Part shown: positions 36,743 to 44,655 of the stretch, piece by piece | Numbering within the stretch: the stretch's first letter is position 1 | How the letters are laid out: every line of letters starts with the position of its first letter | Assembly: GCF_016919165.1 (NCBI RefSeq) | Contig: NZ_JAFFPS010000048.1 | Span: 1 to 64,000, forward strand | Reading direction: 5' to 3' | Source: Leptospira chreensis | GTDB taxonomy: Bacteria; Spirochaetota; Leptospiria; Leptospirales; Leptospiraceae | Length of the DNA: 64,000 nucleotides | Program-made: the position numbers and the translations under genes | Notes under the pieces: generated by a model | What the model saw: the letters and a program-made list of their open reading frames with translations, nothing else | What the model was told of the DNA's origin: nothing | The model's database searches: none

Positions 36743-39700
36743 TCCAAACCATTCAAAACGCATCAGGCCTCCAATTTCAATTAACATCCAACGGGAATGT
36801 TCATTCCATCCATCACAATGATTTACTTGTGAATCTCTATCTCGGCAATGAGATGGAACAAGGAACATCCAATCTCTATTTAAGAATTCATCAAGAAGAC
36901 CACCTTTTAGTTTATCCGCTCTTCGGGCCAAACTCCAACTCTCAGTTTCAAATTGGAGAATCTTCTTATCACCTAGAAGGGGATGCCCATCAAATTCATT
37001 ATACATTGGATTTAGAACTCCATCCAACCGAACCGACTTGGCGATACCAAGTGGAACTTACCAATTGCAATGATGATTCCCTCACTTGTGATTTGGTTTA
37101 TGTGCAAGATATAGGGATTTGTGAATATCCGGCATCACGGCTGAATGAATATTTTGTCTGCCATTATATCCATCACGAACCTATCTTTTCTAAAGACTTT
37201 GGTTATGGAATTTTATCCAGACAAAATGAATCGGTAGCGGGAAAACATCCGGCAAGTTTTTTATTTAGTTCCGAACGAGTTCACTCCTATGCCACCGATG
37301 GATTTGATTTATATCCCAATGGTCTATACAAATCACTCGTCGGCAAACGAAGACAAGGTGAACATTCAATTCTAGGACTAGAAAGAGAACCTTTTCTCCT
37401 CTGCCCCGATAAAAAACAAACCTCTTCTTTTTATGGATATTTATTTCCCGATCTGGAAACCTTAGATTCCTTTCCCGGCGTGCAAGTTCTCATCCAAAAA
37501 CTAACCATGGGATGGAACCAGGATGTAAAACAGGATTTGCCTCAGAGAAAACCAGTCCCAAGTCTGTTCTCTTCCACCAAACAAAAAGAAGGTGAATTGG
37601 TAACAGAATTAGATCTAAAATCTTATTTTCCAAACCCTTGGCGAGAGGTGGAAAAAACAGAAAGCGGATCCATCTTATCTTTTTTTACTGATACATCCAC
37701 CCATGTCGTTCTCAAAGAAAAGGAATCCAGAGTCTTACGCCCCCATGGACAAATTTTACGCACAGGGAAATCGGATGCACCGGATGAATCTTCTCTAACA
37801 GTCACTTGTTATTACAAGGGAATCTTTTTATCCCAACTCACAGAAGGCCATACCAGCATCAACCAATACTTATCACGAAATCATAGTTATATTGGCCTAT
37901 GTTACTCCTATGGATTTCGTATTTTTTTAAAAGGTGATTCTGGTTTCGAACTTTTAGGTTACCCTTCTTTTCTTGTGATGCAACCCAATCAAGTGGAATG
38001 GGTTTATCACTGGGAAGCGGATTCCCTTCGCATCCAAATCGAAGTGACCGAAGATCATAGGATTCTTGTTCAATTAAGAACTGGAAGTAAACATACCAAA
38101 AACTTTCTTCTTTCCTTTCATACGGCACTCGATGGGGACAATGGAGCTTTAGAAAAACCACCCACAATTCTAAAAAATAAAACAAAAATCCAAGTCCAAC
38201 CAAACCCAACCTCCGCCATCTACCAACGATTAGATGAAAAAGGATTCCAAATCACAAGTGAGGATCTTAGTTCTTGGGAAATATCGGACGATCGCATTCT
38301 ATTTCCCGATGGACAATCTAGAAATCAGTCTTATCTCACCGCACTGGTTTCTGTGAACTCAAGTCTAGAGTTTACCATCCAAGGAGATTTGAATGCCACG
38401 CCTTCTGAAATCATTCCGAACAACACACAAGGGCTCTATTTCCTTTCTGATTTACCAGTAACGAATTTCAAAAATAAGGAATCTCAAAGTTTCCATCAAA
38501 TCAAAGAAATCCTTCCCTGGTTCGAACAAAATGCACGCATCCACTACCTAAACCCAAGAGGACTCGAACAATATTCGGGAGGAGGATGGGGCACAAGAGA
38601 TGTATGCCAAGGGGCATTCGAATTTTTACTCGCAAGCGGAAAGTTTGCCTCTTGTCGCAGTTTACTCCTTCGTGTATTTGAGGAACAAAATGAAGATGGT
38701 GATTGGCCACAGTGGTTTATGCTTTATCCGCGTGATAAAGAAATCCGTGCCGGTGATTCTCATGGCGATATTCTTTATTGGCCGATCCTTGCCCTTTCCT
38801 CTTATTTAGAACGAAGTAACGACTTAAACCTTCTCCAAGAAGAAACAAAGGCACCTCACCGCACCAAACCAAGAACAATAAGGGACGCTATAAACAAAAC
38901 CATATCCCTTATGAAGGATCGTATGATTTCTGGCACCCAACTTCCTATTTATGGACATGGAGATTGGAACGATTCCTTACAACCGGTGAGAGATGAGTTC
39001 CGAACAAAGGCAACAAGCACTTGGACGGCCGAATTACAATCGATTACTTACAAAGCACTTATCGAAATTTACAGCCTAACAGAAGAATACGAAAAACAAA
39101 AGGACTTCCAAACCGATTTAGAAACGCTCATACAAAATATCAAAGAACTTTGTTTGGAAGACGGAATCCTTTCTGGTTTGCGATACTTCGGAGATATAGA
39201 TTCACAAAAATTTTACTTACACCCCAAGGATAAAAAAACGGGAATCCACTACAGTGTCCTTCCGATGATTTACGGAATTCTATCGGAAGTTTTAAACAAA
39301 GAAGAAGCAGAAGAGCATCTATCGATCATCAAAAATTTCCTCATGGGAGTGGATGGAGTCCGGCTCTTTGATGCTCCTGTGCCTTACTCGGATGGGGTGA
39401 GTCAAGAGTTCAAACGGGCTGAAACCGCCAGTTACTTTGGCCGAGAAATTGGCCTTATGTACACACATGCTCACTTACGTTACTGCGAAGCCCTAGCCCA
39501 TTTCGGTTTGTCCGAAGAATTCTTTTATCATTTGAATTTAGTAAATCCGATAGGAATCCAAAAGAAAATTCCTTCGGCCAATCCAAGGCAATCTAACTGT
39601 TATTATTCGAGTTCCGATGCTTTATTTTTAGATCGTTACGAAGCAAACAAAAACTACAAAGAATTACTTGTTGGAAAAATTCCTTTGGAAGGGGGTTGGC

Positions 39701-40038
39701 GGGTCTATTCCAGCGGGCCAGGAATCTATATCAAACTGGTTTATGAATGTTTGTTTGGAATTCGAATCTTTCATGACAGACTTGAGATCGATCCCACTCT
39801 ACCCAAAGGTTTGGATGGATTGGAATGGAATGTTCGTTTGTTCGATAAAGATCTTTGTATTACTTATATTGTGGATTCAATAAATGCAACGATTGAATCT
39901 GTGAGTCTGAATCAAAAATCCATTCCCTTACAAAGAAAGGAGAACCGTTACCGTAGAGGTGGTGTGAAGTTATATTTTTCTGATTTAAAAAAGGTTTTGT
40001 TGGAAGAGAACAACCAACTAGAAATCAAGTTACAATAA
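36739..40038 (+). CDS. GH94 phosphorylase, probable 1,2-beta-oligoglucan phosphorylase
   Basis: About 1099 residues from the ATG at 36739 that overlaps the ABC stop (ATGA); an ATG at 36700 is also in frame. The (alpha/alpha)6 barrel carries 'GGGWGTRDVCQGAFEFLL', 'GHGDWNDSLQPV' (Asp742 and Asp745; the GDWND motif carries the GH94 catalytic acid) and the terminal 'GGWRVYSSGPGIYIKLVYECLFGIR' with 'LEIDPTLP'. The total length matches the roughly 1100-residue sophorooligosaccharide phosphorylases rather than cellobiose phosphorylase (about 800). It should cleave beta-1,2-glucans with phosphate to glucose 1-phosphate. No signal peptide, so cytoplasmic. Confidence 0.85.
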   Translation: MIQTIQNASGLQFQLTSNGNVHSIHHNDLLVNLYLGNEMEQGTSNLYLRIHQEDHLLVYPLFGPNSNSQFQIGESSYHLEGDAHQIHYTLDLELHPTEPTWRYQVELTNCNDDSLTCDLVYVQDIGICEYPASRLNEYFVCHYIHHEPIFSKDFGYGILSRQNESVAGKHPASFLFSSERVHSYATDGFDLYPNGLYKSLVGKRRQGEHSILGLEREPFLLCPDKKQTSSFYGYLFPDLETLDSFPGVQVLIQKLTMGWNQDVKQDLPQRKPVPSLFSSTKQKEGELVTELDLKSYFPNPWREVEKTESGSILSFFTDTSTHVVLKEKESRVLRPHGQILRTGKSDAPDESSLTVTCYYKGIFLSQLTEGHTSINQYLSRNHSYIGLCYSYGFRIFLKGDSGFELLGYPSFLVMQPNQVEWVYHWEADSLRIQIEVTEDHRILVQLRTGSKHTKNFLLSFHTALDGDNGALEKPPTILKNKTKIQVQPNPTSAIYQRLDEKGFQITSEDLSSWEISDDRILFPDGQSRNQSYLTALVSVNSSLEFTIQGDLNATPSEIIPNNTQGLYFLSDLPVTNFKNKESQSFHQIKEILPWFEQNARIHYLNPRGLEQYSGGGWGTRDVCQGAFEFLLASGKFASCRSLLLRVFEEQNEDGDWPQWFMLYPRDKEIRAGDSHGDILYWPILALSSYLERSNDLNLLQEETKAPHRTKPRTIRDAINKTISLMKDRMISGTQLPIYGHGDWNDSLQPVRDEFRTKATSTWTAELQSITYKALIEIYSLTEEYEKQKDFQTDLETLIQNIKELCLEDGILSGLRYFGDIDSQKFYLHPKDKKTGIHYSVLPMIYGILSEVLNKEEAEEHLSIIKNFLMGVDGVRLFDAPVPYSDGVSQEFKRAETASYFGREIGLMYTHAHLRYCEALAHFGLSEEFFYHLNLVNPIGIQKKIPSANPRQSNCYYSSSDALFLDRYEANKNYKELLVGKIPLEGGWRVYSSGPGIYIKLVYECLFGIRIFHDRLEIDPTLPKGLDGLEWNVRLFDKDLCITYIVDSINATIESVSLNQKSIPLQRKENRYRRGGVKLYFSDLKKVLLEENNQLEIKLQ

Positions 40039-40079
40039 AAAAACGCGAGGGAAAGAATCACTTCCTCCCCGCACGTTTT
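40039..40079. terminator. Probable bidirectional terminator between phosphorylase and glnK genes
   Basis: An outer stem AAAACG/CGTTTT encloses a second imperfect stem of the type GAGGGAAAG/CTTCCTC, so the 41 bases fold as one long hairpin. A-rich sequence precedes it and T-rich sequence follows, as expected for termination in both directions between convergent genes. Confidence 0.55.
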
Positions 40080-40112
40080 CCGATTTTTCCTTTGAATTAA
40101 GGAAGTTAAATG

Positions 40113-40457
40113 TTAAATGGCGCTTTTTCCTTTCTCGCCCGTTCTGATTCGAATCACTTCTTCTAAAGGAGAGATAAAAATCTTTCCGTCTCCGATTTTT
40201 CCATCACCACTTTTTGCTGCTTTTAAAATTGCATCAACAGTTGGTTTTACGAATTCATCGTTAACCGCGATTTCTAAACGCACTTTGCGAAGTAGGTTCA
40301 CAGTGTATTCGTGACCACGAAATACTTCTGTTTTTCCTTTTTGTTGTCCGTAACCTTGAACGTCAGAAACTGTGAGACGATAGATTTCGTTTTTAGTTAA
40401 CTCTGCTTTAACTTCTTCCAACTTATGTGGTTGGATGATTGCAATGATCATTTTCAT
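40113..40457 (-). CDS. glnK: Nitrogen regulatory protein P-II (GlnK type)
   Basis: The 114-residue protein starts 'MKMIIAIIQPHKLEEVKAEL' and has the T loop 'QQKGKTEVFRGHEYTVNLL' with Tyr51, the uridylylation site of P-II proteins; residue 46 is Phe instead of Tyr. The C-terminal signature 'GDGKIFISPLEEVIRIRTGEKG' is complete. It reports ATP/2-oxoglutarate status and blocks AmtB when nitrogen is plentiful. It lies 20 bases after amtB in the same transcript. Confidence 0.96.
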   Translation of the reverse strand: MKMIIAIIQPHKLEEVKAELTKNEIYRLTVSDVQGYGQQKGKTEVFRGHEYTVNLLRKVRLEIAVNDEFVKPTVDAILKAAKSGDGKIGDGKIFISPLEEVIRIRTGEKGKSAI

Positions 40458-40477
40458 AATGTTATACTCCTATTCCC

Positions 40478-41866
40478 TTAACCACGAGCTCGGATATTGA
40501 AATCAGGGTAAGCTTCTGCTCCGTGTTCCCCAAGATCCAAACCACTAAGTTCTTCTTCTTCACCCACTCGGATTCCACCAGCTAGTTTCAACACAAACCA
40601 CAATACAAGTGATACTGTGAATGTGAAACCACCAATTGCAAGGATTCCGTAAAGTTGTGTGAGAATGGAAGGAACTTCTACTCCAGCCGGTGAACCTTCG
40701 TAACCGAAGATGGCAACTGCTAATGTTCCCCAAATACCACATACTAAGTGAACAGAAGTTGCACCTACCGGGTCATCAATTTTGATTTTGTCAAAGAAAA
40801 GAACGGACAATACAACCAAAACACCGGATACGGCACCGATAATGGCAGCTGAAGTTGGGCTAACAATCGCACATGGTGCAGTGATACCAACAAGACCAGC
40901 AAGTGTTCCGTTCAGAATCATACCAAGATCAGGTTTTTTCAAAATGATCCAAGCCGTTACAGTTGATGCAAGTGCTCCAAGAGCTGCAGAGATGTTTGTA
41001 GTCACAATCACATGCGACATTGTACTTCCATCACCTACACCCATAGTAGAACCAGGGTTAAATCCAAACCAACCGAGCCAAAGAATGAGAGTTCCAAGAG
41101 CTGCAGAAGTCATGTTGTGACCAAGAATTGGTTTGATTCTACCGTCTGGTAAAAATTTGCCTTTTCTTGCTCCAAGAACGATGGCGCCAGCAAGAGCGGC
41201 CCAACCACCTACGGAGTGTACTACGGTGGATCCAGCAAAGTCATGGAAACCGAGTGCAGAAATCCATCCACCACCCCATACCCAGTGACCTGTGAATGGA
41301 TATAGAAACGCTACAAGAATAAAGGAGAAGATAAGGAAGGAATGAAATTTAATTCGTTCTGCCACAGCTCCAGACACGATGGTTGCTGCTGTTGCTGCAA
41401 AGACCAATTGGAAGAAAAATTTTGCAAAAAGAGGAACGCCCGTCCAATTCATAGATGAATACACACCTTGGTATGCGTCACCGATTGCAGGAGAATTATC
41501 AGCTCCACCTAAGAAGAAAAGACCTTCGGTTGCCAAAAACGGAGAACCATCACCAAACATCAAACCCCAACCGATTGCCCAGTAGGAGAAAGTTGCTGCT
41601 GCAAAAACGATAAAGTTTTTTGCGAGAATGTTCACGGTGTTCTTCGATTGAGCAAACCCGGATTCAACGAGAGCAAAACCGGCATTCATAAAGAATACCA
41701 ACATACCAGCGACTAGCACCCATAAGGTGTCTAAACCAACGGTTAAAGTTTGGATTGCATTTGCGGTTTCTTGCGCCGGGTTCGCGACGGTTGCAGCATC
41801 ATCTGCAAAAAGGAACATCGGAACAACCAGGAGCAGGAAGGCGATTGATTTGAAATACTGTTTCAT
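40478..41866 (-). CDS. amtB: Ammonium transporter
   Basis: About 462 residues from the ATG at 41866, which has GGAAAGGAA ten bases upstream; an ATG at 41887 is in frame. A cleavable signal ('FLLLVVPMFLFADDA') precedes 11 membrane helices, as in AmtB. Family marks are 'VLVAGMLVFFMNAGFALVESGF', 'HSVGGWAALAGAIVLGARKG' with the pore His, 'LGWFGFNPGS' and 'HLVCGIWGTLAVAIFG' with the second pore His. It conducts ammonia/ammonium inward and is gated by GlnK. A sigma-54-type promoter lies just upstream. Confidence 0.97.
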   Translation of the reverse strand: MKQYFKSIAFLLLVVPMFLFADDAATVANPAQETANAIQTLTVGLDTLWVLVAGMLVFFMNAGFALVESGFAQSKNTVNILAKNFIVFAAATFSYWAIGWGLMFGDGSPFLATEGLFFLGGADNSPAIGDAYQGVYSSMNWTGVPLFAKFFFQLVFAATAATIVSGAVAERIKFHSFLIFSFILVAFLYPFTGHWVWGGGWISALGFHDFAGSTVVHSVGGWAALAGAIVLGARKGKFLPDGRIKPILGHNMTSAALGTLILWLGWFGFNPGSTMGVGDGSTMSHVIVTTNISAALGALASTVTAWIILKKPDLGMILNGTLAGLVGITAPCAIVSPTSAAIIGAVSGVLVVLSVLFFDKIKIDDPVGATSVHLVCGIWGTLAVAIFGYEGSPAGVEVPSILTQLYGILAIGGFTFTVSLVLWFVLKLAGGIRVGEEEELSGLDLGEHGAEAYPDFNIRARG

Positions 41867-41906
41867 ATTGCCATGTTTCCTTTCCATGTTATTTGCTTAG
41901 TAACAG

Positions 41907-41922
41907 TGCAAGATTGGTACCC
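41907..41922 (-). promoter_or_regulatory. Sigma-54 (RpoN) type -24/-12 promoter of amtB-glnK
   Basis: Read on the minus strand the 16 bases are GGGTACCAATCTTGCA. This matches the consensus TGGCACRNNNNTTGCW at the -24 GG, at the AC and at the full -12 TTGCA, with exactly ten bases between GG and GC. Transcription would begin near 41897, about 30 bases before the amtB ATG. No clear NtrC-type palindrome is seen in the 240 bases upstream. Confidence 0.65.
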
Positions 41923-42161
41923 GAATTGAATTCTTATGGCAAAGGACTCGAAAAAAATGAATTCGTGCCTAGAAACCCTCCATTTTGTATCAATTTCCTC
42001 GCAAATGAGTGGGAACTTGTCTAAAGAGAGATCACAAACTTCTATCACTTTGCTTCAATCGAAATCATATAGTATATTTTTTAAGCATATCTCCTCCTCC
42101 TTTCACCAACCGACGTTAGAAAAAAGACTGCCTGAAACAGGAGAAATCCGCTCTAATAGGG
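41923..42161. other. Intergenic region between amtB and photolyase genes
   Basis: These 239 bases separate the divergent amtB and photolyase transcripts. Short open frames on both strands here have no ribosome site or protein-like composition. The AT-rich stretch around 42065-42085 (ATATAGTATATTTTTT) is a candidate promoter zone for the photolyase operon, but I cannot assign hexamers with confidence. Confidence 0.4.
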
Positions 42162-43652
42162 GTGAACGAGGAACGAATCCGGCTCTGCAATCAAAAACCC
42201 ATACAAACAAATGGAAAGTACATCCTCTATTGGATGCAAGCCTACCGCCGATTTGATTCCAATCATGCCTTTGCCTATGCAGTGACTCTTGCCAAAAAAC
42301 AAAATAAAGAACTGATTGTGTATGAAGGTTTGCGATCCGACTATCCTTGGAATTCAGAAAGAATCCATAGATTTATTCTGGAAGGAATGTATGACAACCA
42401 AACAAGAGCAGACGAACTGGGGATTAACTATTGGTCGTTTGTAGAATCCAAAACAAATCCCGCACGGGGGATCTTAAAAGAAATTGCCAAAGAGGCAGTT
42501 GCCATTGTTACCGATGATTTCCCTTGTTTTATTATCCCCAAACAAACAAGTAAACTCGCAGAAAAAATCGACTGTCCACTCATTGCCGTGGATAGTAATT
42601 CTCTCCTTCCCCTCTCTCGTTTTGAAAGACCAGCAAGCGCTGCAAGGATTCTAAGAATTTGGATTCATAAAGAATTTTTAAAAGGAATGCCAGAACGAAC
42701 GAAACCCCTCTGGAAAAAAGAAGACTTACTTGGGCTCCATCAAAACACAAAACCTCCCAAAGGATTTGGACTTCCTAAAGATTTGGATTCTTTTTTACAA
42801 AACTTTGGGTTTAAGGATTTAGTAGCTCCCGCCAAAGGAATGAAAGGTGGTCGGATAGAGGCACTCAAAGTTTTAAAATCATTTATATCCAAAAAATTAC
42901 AAGAGTATGAAACGGGCCGTTCCCAACCGAACACACCGGAGATCACAGCCACCAGTGGACTTTCACCTTACCTTCATTTTGGGTATATTGGAATCGAAGA
43001 AATTTTCCAAGCGGTTTTGAATTCTGGATCTGAAGGGAAATGGAATCCAGAACGAATGAGCCATCAAAAACCAGGAGACCGGGAGCAATTTTATTCCAAT
43101 TCCTCTTCCACCAATCACTTCTTAGACGAACTCATTACCTGGAGAGATATTGGTTATCTTTTCTTTTGGAAAGACAAACCCCACCATATCAATTTAGAGA
43201 ACCTTCCTGATTGGGTCAAAACCAACTTTAAAAAACACCAATTCGATACAAGAGAGTATGTTTATACCTTAGAACAATTTGAATCGGCAAACACTCACGA
43301 TGAACTTTGGAATGCCGCCCAAACTGAACTCGTAAAAACAGGAAGAATGCATAACTATATGCGAATGTTATGGGGTAAAAAAGTAATCGAATGGACAAAC
43401 ACCTTTGAAGAAGCTTTTTCCATTTTGGAACATCTCAATAATAAGTATGCTTATGATGGACGAAATCCCAATTCCTATACAGGGATATTGTGGTGTTTCG
43501 GACTCTTTGATAGGCCTTGGTTTCCTGAACGGAATGTATTCGGAAATGTGCGGTTTATGTCCTCCGATTCGACAAAAAAGAAGTTTAAAATGAAATCCTA
43601 TTTGGAGTATATTGGTGAACTGAGCGGAACCTCCGACTCTTTGTTTCCATGA
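42162..43652 (+). CDS. Class II CPD photolyase
   Basis: The 496-residue protein starts at GTG preceded by AGGG. It has the class II layout: an N-terminal antenna-type domain ('ILYWMQAYRRFDSNHAFAYAVTLA' in outline), and a C-terminal FAD domain with 'SGLSPYLHFGYIG', 'FLDELITWRDIGYLF', 'RMHNYMRMLWGKKVIEW' and 'YDGRNPNSYTGILWCFGLFDRPW' in outline. The last two are diagnostic for class II. It repairs cyclobutane pyrimidine dimers with light energy. It overlaps the ClpS gene by four bases and heads a small repair operon. Confidence 0.95.
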   Translation: MNEERIRLCNQKPIQTNGKYILYWMQAYRRFDSNHAFAYAVTLAKKQNKELIVYEGLRSDYPWNSERIHRFILEGMYDNQTRADELGINYWSFVESKTNPARGILKEIAKEAVAIVTDDFPCFIIPKQTSKLAEKIDCPLIAVDSNSLLPLSRFERPASAARILRIWIHKEFLKGMPERTKPLWKKEDLLGLHQNTKPPKGFGLPKDLDSFLQNFGFKDLVAPAKGMKGGRIEALKVLKSFISKKLQEYETGRSQPNTPEITATSGLSPYLHFGYIGIEEIFQAVLNSGSEGKWNPERMSHQKPGDREQFYSNSSSTNHFLDELITWRDIGYLFFWKDKPHHINLENLPDWVKTNFKKHQFDTREYVYTLEQFESANTHDELWNAAQTELVKTGRMHNYMRMLWGKKVIEWTNTFEEAFSILEHLNNKYAYDGRNPNSYTGILWCFGLFDRPWFPERNVFGNVRFMSSDSTKKKFKMKSYLEYIGELSGTSDSLFP

Positions 43653-43933
43653 CAGAACAGAACCAACCTTCCACATTTGAAGAAACACAAACCCATTTTG
43701 ATTCCGTATACTTTTACTTTGTCATTTTATTCAATGACTCGATCCATGAATTTTCTTATGTAGAAGATTGTATCATGAAACTTTGTTTTAAAACCAAAAA
43801 AGACGCTAAAAAAATTGCAATGGAAGCACATACAAACGGGAAAGCTGTTTGTTTCCAAGGTAGTATGGAAGAATGTGAAACTGTTGCAGAAAATATGACG
43901 AATGCCAACTTAACGGTAATTTTAGGTGTATGA
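43649..43933 (+). CDS. clpS: ClpS-like protease adaptor
   Basis: The 94-residue protein aligns with ClpS: 'YFYFVILFNDSIHEFSYVEDCIMKLC', then 'AKKIAMEAHTNGKAVCF' holding the conserved His61. ClpS feeds N-degron substrates to ClpAP. The binding pocket differs from the usual N-D-D-Y-T-P-M-E-F: it reads N-D-S-I-H-E-F-S-Y, so the second Asp is Ser and the gatekeeper Met is Phe. It is translationally coupled to the photolyase upstream and the AlkD-like gene downstream, an unusual setting, since clpS normally precedes clpA. Confidence 0.85.
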   Translation: MTEQNQPSTFEETQTHFDSVYFYFVILFNDSIHEFSYVEDCIMKLCFKTKKDAKKIAMEAHTNGKAVCFQGSMEECETVAENMTNANLTVILGV

Positions 43934-44655
43934 AATCCATTCCAGAATCCATCCTTTCTGATTTAAAAAAAGCAAGTAACAAAGAAAAGGCGGATTTCCT
44001 TCCTAAGTTCTTTAAAGCAGGACCTGGAGAATACGGTGAAGGTGACAAGTTTTTAGGAGTGACTGTCCCGATTCAAAGACAAATTGCCAAACAATACTAT
44101 AAAGAGATAAATCTTAAAAATCTAGAAACTCTCATCACCTCTCCATTCCATGAGGTGAGACTCACTACTCTTTTTATCTTAGTATTCAAATTCACATCCA
44201 AACAAACGAATGAGTCGGAACAAAAAGAAATTGTAGATTTTTACCTTCGTCATACAAAATCCATCAATAACTGGGATTTAGTCGATTCGAGTGCCGAAAA
44301 AATTCTCGGAGCCTATTACTTCGAACGAAGTCGAAAGATTCTCCATCAGTTTCAAAAATCAAAAGATCTATGGGAGAACCGAATTGCCATCCTTAGTACA
44401 TTTTATTTTATAAGGAAAGGTGATTTTGAGGATACATTACTTTACTGTATATCCTATCTTTCCCATGAACATGATCTCATCCACAAAGCCACAGGTTGGA
44501 TGTTACGAGAAATTGGAAACCGAGACCCTAAAACTTTAAAAAGTTTTTTAAACTCTCATGTTTCCAAAATGCCAAGAACGATGCTTCGTTATGCGATCGA
44601 AAAACTTCCCGAACCGGAAAGGAAGTTTTGGTTATCCCAAGATTCCAATGTTTAA
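43930..44655 (+). CDS. DNA alkylation repair protein (AlkD-like glycosylase)
   Basis: The 241-residue all-helical protein fits the HEAT-like AlkD family: 'KFFKAGPGEYGEGDKFLGVTVPIQRQIAK', the hallmark 'INNWDLVDSSAEKILGAY' (with the conserved W-D-L-V-D), 'ENRIAILSTFYFIRKG' and 'HKATGWMLREIGNRD'. AlkD removes bulky or charged alkylated bases. It overlaps clpS by four bases and is the last gene of the repair operon. It converges with the cyclase gene with a four-base overlap. Confidence 0.92.
   Translation: MKSIPESILSDLKKASNKEKADFLPKFFKAGPGEYGEGDKFLGVTVPIQRQIAKQYYKEINLKNLETLITSPFHEVRLTTLFILVFKFTSKQTNESEQKEIVDFYLRHTKSINNWDLVDSSAEKILGAYYFERSRKILHQFQKSKDLWENRIAILSTFYFIRKGDFEDTLLYCISYLSHEHDLIHKATGWMLREIGNRDPKTLKSFLNSHVSKMPRTMLRYAIEKLPEPERKFWLSQDSNV

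Noticed and set aside
41936..42256. 106-residue frame between amtB and photolyase
   Set aside because: No start signal, composition not protein-like, and it overlaps the photolyase start in another frame.
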